Positions 5,275-6,825 of a DNA stretch of 6,825 nt are shown piece by piece; within the stretch, counting starts at the first letter, position 1; every line of letters begins with the position of its first letter. The notes under the pieces are model-generated. The model did no database searches. It was not told the DNA's origin and saw only the letters and a program-made list of their open reading frames with translations. A program made the position numbers and the translations under genes. The stretch is from Pseudomonadota bacterium (lineage in GTDB: Bacteria > Pseudomonadota > Alphaproteobacteria > Rhizobiales > Beijerinckiaceae): contig JAJXZN010000159.1 of NCBI GenBank assembly GCA_021780015.1, positions 1 to 6,825 of the forward strand. The letters run 5' to 3'.

Positions 5275-6009
5275 ATGAATGCGCCCAACGCCCTTTCGCA
5301 GGACAGAATCGCGGCCGAGCGAAAGGCCTACGAGCCCTCGATGGAAGAAATTCTCGCGTCTATCCGCCGAATCATTGCCGATGATCAAGGCTTGCCCCGT
5401 TCCACAACGGATGCTGCCGCCGGCGCTGCGCCGGCTCCGTCGGCGGCGGTCGTTGCGCCGGTCGCGACGAGCGATGCCGTGGCTTCGCCCGCGGATGAGG
5501 AAGCCCCTAATCTCGATGCCTGGACGGATCTTCCGGCCGCGGCCCCGCCTACGCCCGCGCCGGCACCCGATCCCGCGGCGCCGCCGCCTCTGCGCGCCAG
5601 CTTCGACTTCGTGCCGGGACGCGAATTCCGGCCTTTGCCCTCGCGCGCGCCGGTGCCGGAACGGCCCGTCTATCCGCGCGAGCCGGTCGCGCCGCGCGCC
5701 AACGCCGAATCGCCGCCGCCCGAACGGCGCGAGAACCCGCGCCGCATCGCGCCGGGGCCGCGGTCGGCGCCCTTGCCGCAACCGGCGGCAGAGGAAGCGC
5801 TCGTATCCCCAGCCACCGACGCCATGGTGGCGAACGCCTTCAATACGCTGATCGCGAGCCGCTTTCTGCAGTCGAACGACCTCTTGGGCGAAATGGTGCG
5901 CGAAGTGCTGAAGCCGATGCTCAAGGCGTGGCTCGACGACAATCTGCCGATTTTGGTCGAGCGGCTTGTCCGCGCCGAGATCGAGCGCGTCGCGCGCGGC
6001 GGCCGCTGA
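5275..6009 (+). CDS. popZ: PopZ-family polar organizing protein (DUF2497)
   Basis: This 244-residue protein has the three-part layout of PopZ/DUF2497. A short N-terminal helix, EPSMEEILASIRRIIADD (20-37), is the partner-binding segment. A Pro/Ala-rich disordered linker covers about 38-180. A C-terminal helical assembly region follows, from about 183, with FNTLIASRFL (189-198), LLGEMVREVLKPMLKAWLDD (203-222) and NLPILVERLVRAEIERVARG (223-242). PopZ self-assembles into a microdomain at the pole that captures the ParB-bound origin and cell-cycle regulators; Caulobacter PopZ is about 177 residues, so this one is longer through its linker. The linker is acidic in its first half and arginine-rich in its second, unlike the acidic Caulobacter linker. 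The ribosome-binding site before the ATG is poor. The gene lies between tolC and valS; I recall popZ beside tolC in Caulobacter too. Confidence 0.88.
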   Translation: MNAPNALSQDRIAAERKAYEPSMEEILASIRRIIADDQGLPRSTTDAAAGAAPAPSAAVVAPVATSDAVASPADEEAPNLDAWTDLPAAAPPTPAPAPDPAAPPPLRASFDFVPGREFRPLPSRAPVPERPVYPREPVAPRANAESPPPERRENPRRIAPGPRSAPLPQPAAEEALVSPATDAMVANAFNTLIASRFLQSNDLLGEMVREVLKPMLKAWLDDNLPILVERLVRAEIERVARGGR

Positions 6010-6035
6010 TCTCCAGAGCGCCCCTCATCCCCGCG

Positions 6036-6064
6036 TTGACTTCGCGGCGCCGCTTGGGCTTTTA
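6036..6064 (+). promoter_or_regulatory. Candidate valS promoter
   Basis: TTGACT (6036-6041) is followed by a 17-bp spacer and CTTTTA (6059-6064) in the 104-bp gap between popZ and valS. The -35 matches five of six consensus positions; the -10 is weak. The spacer contains the 10-bp palindrome GCGGCGCCGC (6044-6053). Transcription would begin about 40 bases before the valS ATG. The valS gene may instead be read through from popZ. Confidence 0.4.
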
Positions 6065-6113
6065 GGCGGCTCGTGCTGGCGCGTCGGCGCCGGCGGCTTC
6101 GGTATTTCGGATA

Positions 6114-6825
6114 ATGGACAAGACCTTCGACCCTGCACAGGTGGAGCGGCGGATTTCGGCGCTGTGGGAAGAGGCGGGCGCATTTCGCGCCGCCCGGCCC
6201 GAGCGGGCAGGGGCAGAGACCTTCACCATCGTCATCCCGCCGCCGAATGTTACCGGCTCGCTGCATATGGGCCACGCGCTCAACAATACGCTGCAGGATA
6301 TCCTCTGCCGCTTCGAGCGCATGCGCGGCAAGGACGTGCTCTGGCAGCCGGGTACGGATCACGCCGGCATCGCCACGCAAATGGTCGTCGAACGGCAATT
6401 GGCGGAGCGCGGCAAAGAAGGCCGCCGCGACATGGGGCGCGAGAAATTCCTCGAAGAGGTCTGGCGCTGGAAAGAGGAATCGGGCGGCGCGATCGTCAAT
6501 CAGTTGAAGCGCCTCGGCGCCTCCTGCGACTGGTCGCGCGAGCGCTTCACGATGGACGAGGGCCTATCGCGGGCGGTCGTCAAAGTCTTCGTGCAGCTCT
6601 ATCGCGAAGGGCTGATCTATAAGGACAAGCGCCTCGTCAATTGGGATCCGAAGCTGCTCACCGCCATCTCCGACCTCGAAGTCGTGCAGAAGGAGGAGAA
6701 GGGCCACCTCTGGCATTTGCGCTATCCGCTGGCCGACAAAGCCTTCAATGCGGACGATCCGTCGACCTATATCGTCGTCGCGACGACGCGGCCGGAGACG
6801 ATGCTGGGCGACACCGCCGTCGCCG
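6114..6825 (+). CDS. valS: Valyl-tRNA synthetase, N-terminal part (truncated by window end)
   Basis: The first 237 codons of valS are present; the gene runs off the window (full-length enzymes are about 900 residues or more). ValS charges tRNA-Val with valine in the cytoplasm. Residues 1-30 ([20 protein letters not shown]...) are the usual start. The class I signature appears as [13 protein letters not shown] (42-54), with HMGH as the HIGH motif. Further hallmarks are [20 protein letters not shown] (76-95), [16 protein letters not shown] (175-190) and [14 protein letters not shown] (224-237), where the CP1 editing domain, which removes misacylated threonine, begins. ATG 6114 is the only reasonable start: an in-frame TAG is at 6063-6065 and no other start codon follows it. 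The ribosome-binding site is weak, a GGA only 2 bases upstream. The KMSKS motif lies beyond the window. Confidence 0.96.
   Translation, partial: MDKTFDPAQVERRISALWEEAGAFRAARPERAGAETFTIVIPPPNVTGSLHMGHALNNTLQDILCRFERMRGKDVLWQPGTDHAGIATQMVVERQLAERGKEGRRDMGREKFLEEVWRWKEESGGAIVNQLKRLGASCDWSRERFTMDEGLSRAVVKVFVQLYREGLIYKDKRLVNWDPKLLTAISDLEVVQKEEKGHLWHLRYPLADKAFNADDPSTYIVVATTRPETMLGDTAVA

Noticed and set aside
3972..5288. A 438-codon open frame on the minus strand opposite tolC
   Set aside because: The plus-strand frame is an unmistakable TolC. The antisense translation is Arg/His/Asp-rich without a recognisable domain, which is typical of the mirror frame of a GC-rich gene.
5266..5781. Minus-strand 171-codon open frame opposite popZ
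   Set aside because: The translation is an Arg/Gly-rich shadow of the popZ Pro/Ala linker. PopZ N- and C-terminal motifs on the plus strand explain the region.
6010..6113. A T-box or other leader riboswitch before valS
   Set aside because: The gap is only 104 bases, shows no T-box consensus, and such leaders are characteristic of Firmicutes rather than this group.
1..6825. A new defence, mobile or multi-gene system
   Set aside because: All genes belong to known chromosomal families with even composition. No integrase, transposase, toxin-antitoxin pair, att repeats or tRNA boundary was seen.

Overview
This is a GC-rich chromosomal window that looks like an alphaproteobacterium of the order Rhizobiales (Hyphomicrobiales). 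The evidence is the gene content and order: an isoaspartyl methyltransferase-like gene, then tolC, then a PopZ/DUF2497 gene, then valS. Two further proteins, a BTLCP (LapG-like) peptidase and a DUF4337 membrane protein, are also common in that group. A Beijerinckiaceae- or Methylocystaceae-like source is a guess from protein style only. Nothing suggests a mobile element, prophage, CRISPR array or structural RNA gene. All assignments come from reading the sequence, without database searches.

Left part (1-2550). The window opens in the last 63 codons of a ROK-family sugar kinase, probably a fructokinase. It converges on an EcsC-family gene on the minus strand, and the two stop codons overlap in the four bases TTAA. 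EcsC is divergent from a secreted transglutaminase-like cysteine peptidase (BTLCP). The 274-bp gap between them has an AT-rich core with TTCGA motifs spaced at close to whole helical turns. The peptidase gene converges, with a 19-bp gap, on a DUF4337 membrane protein that has a His-rich N-terminus encoded by 9-bp tandem repeats.

Right part (2550-6825). A 183-bp divergent region holds an exact 21-bp tandem duplication and a near-consensus sigma-70 promoter pointing right. It is followed, all on the plus strand, by a PIMT-like methyltransferase, tolC (probable TTG start), popZ and the first 237 codons of valS. The gaps are 210, 154 and 104 bp, so these are probably several transcription units rather than one tight operon. 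A candidate valS promoter lies in the last gap.

Functional picture. The envelope is the main theme: a TolC outer-membrane duct, a periplasmic cysteine peptidase of the type that trims adhesins exported through TolC-like channels, and a membrane protein of unknown role. PopZ organises the cell pole, and valS is translation housekeeping. No undescribed multi-gene system is evident. The more interesting points are the PIMT paralogue with an altered substrate motif, the charge-split PopZ linker, and several unexplained intergenic repeats and palindromes.
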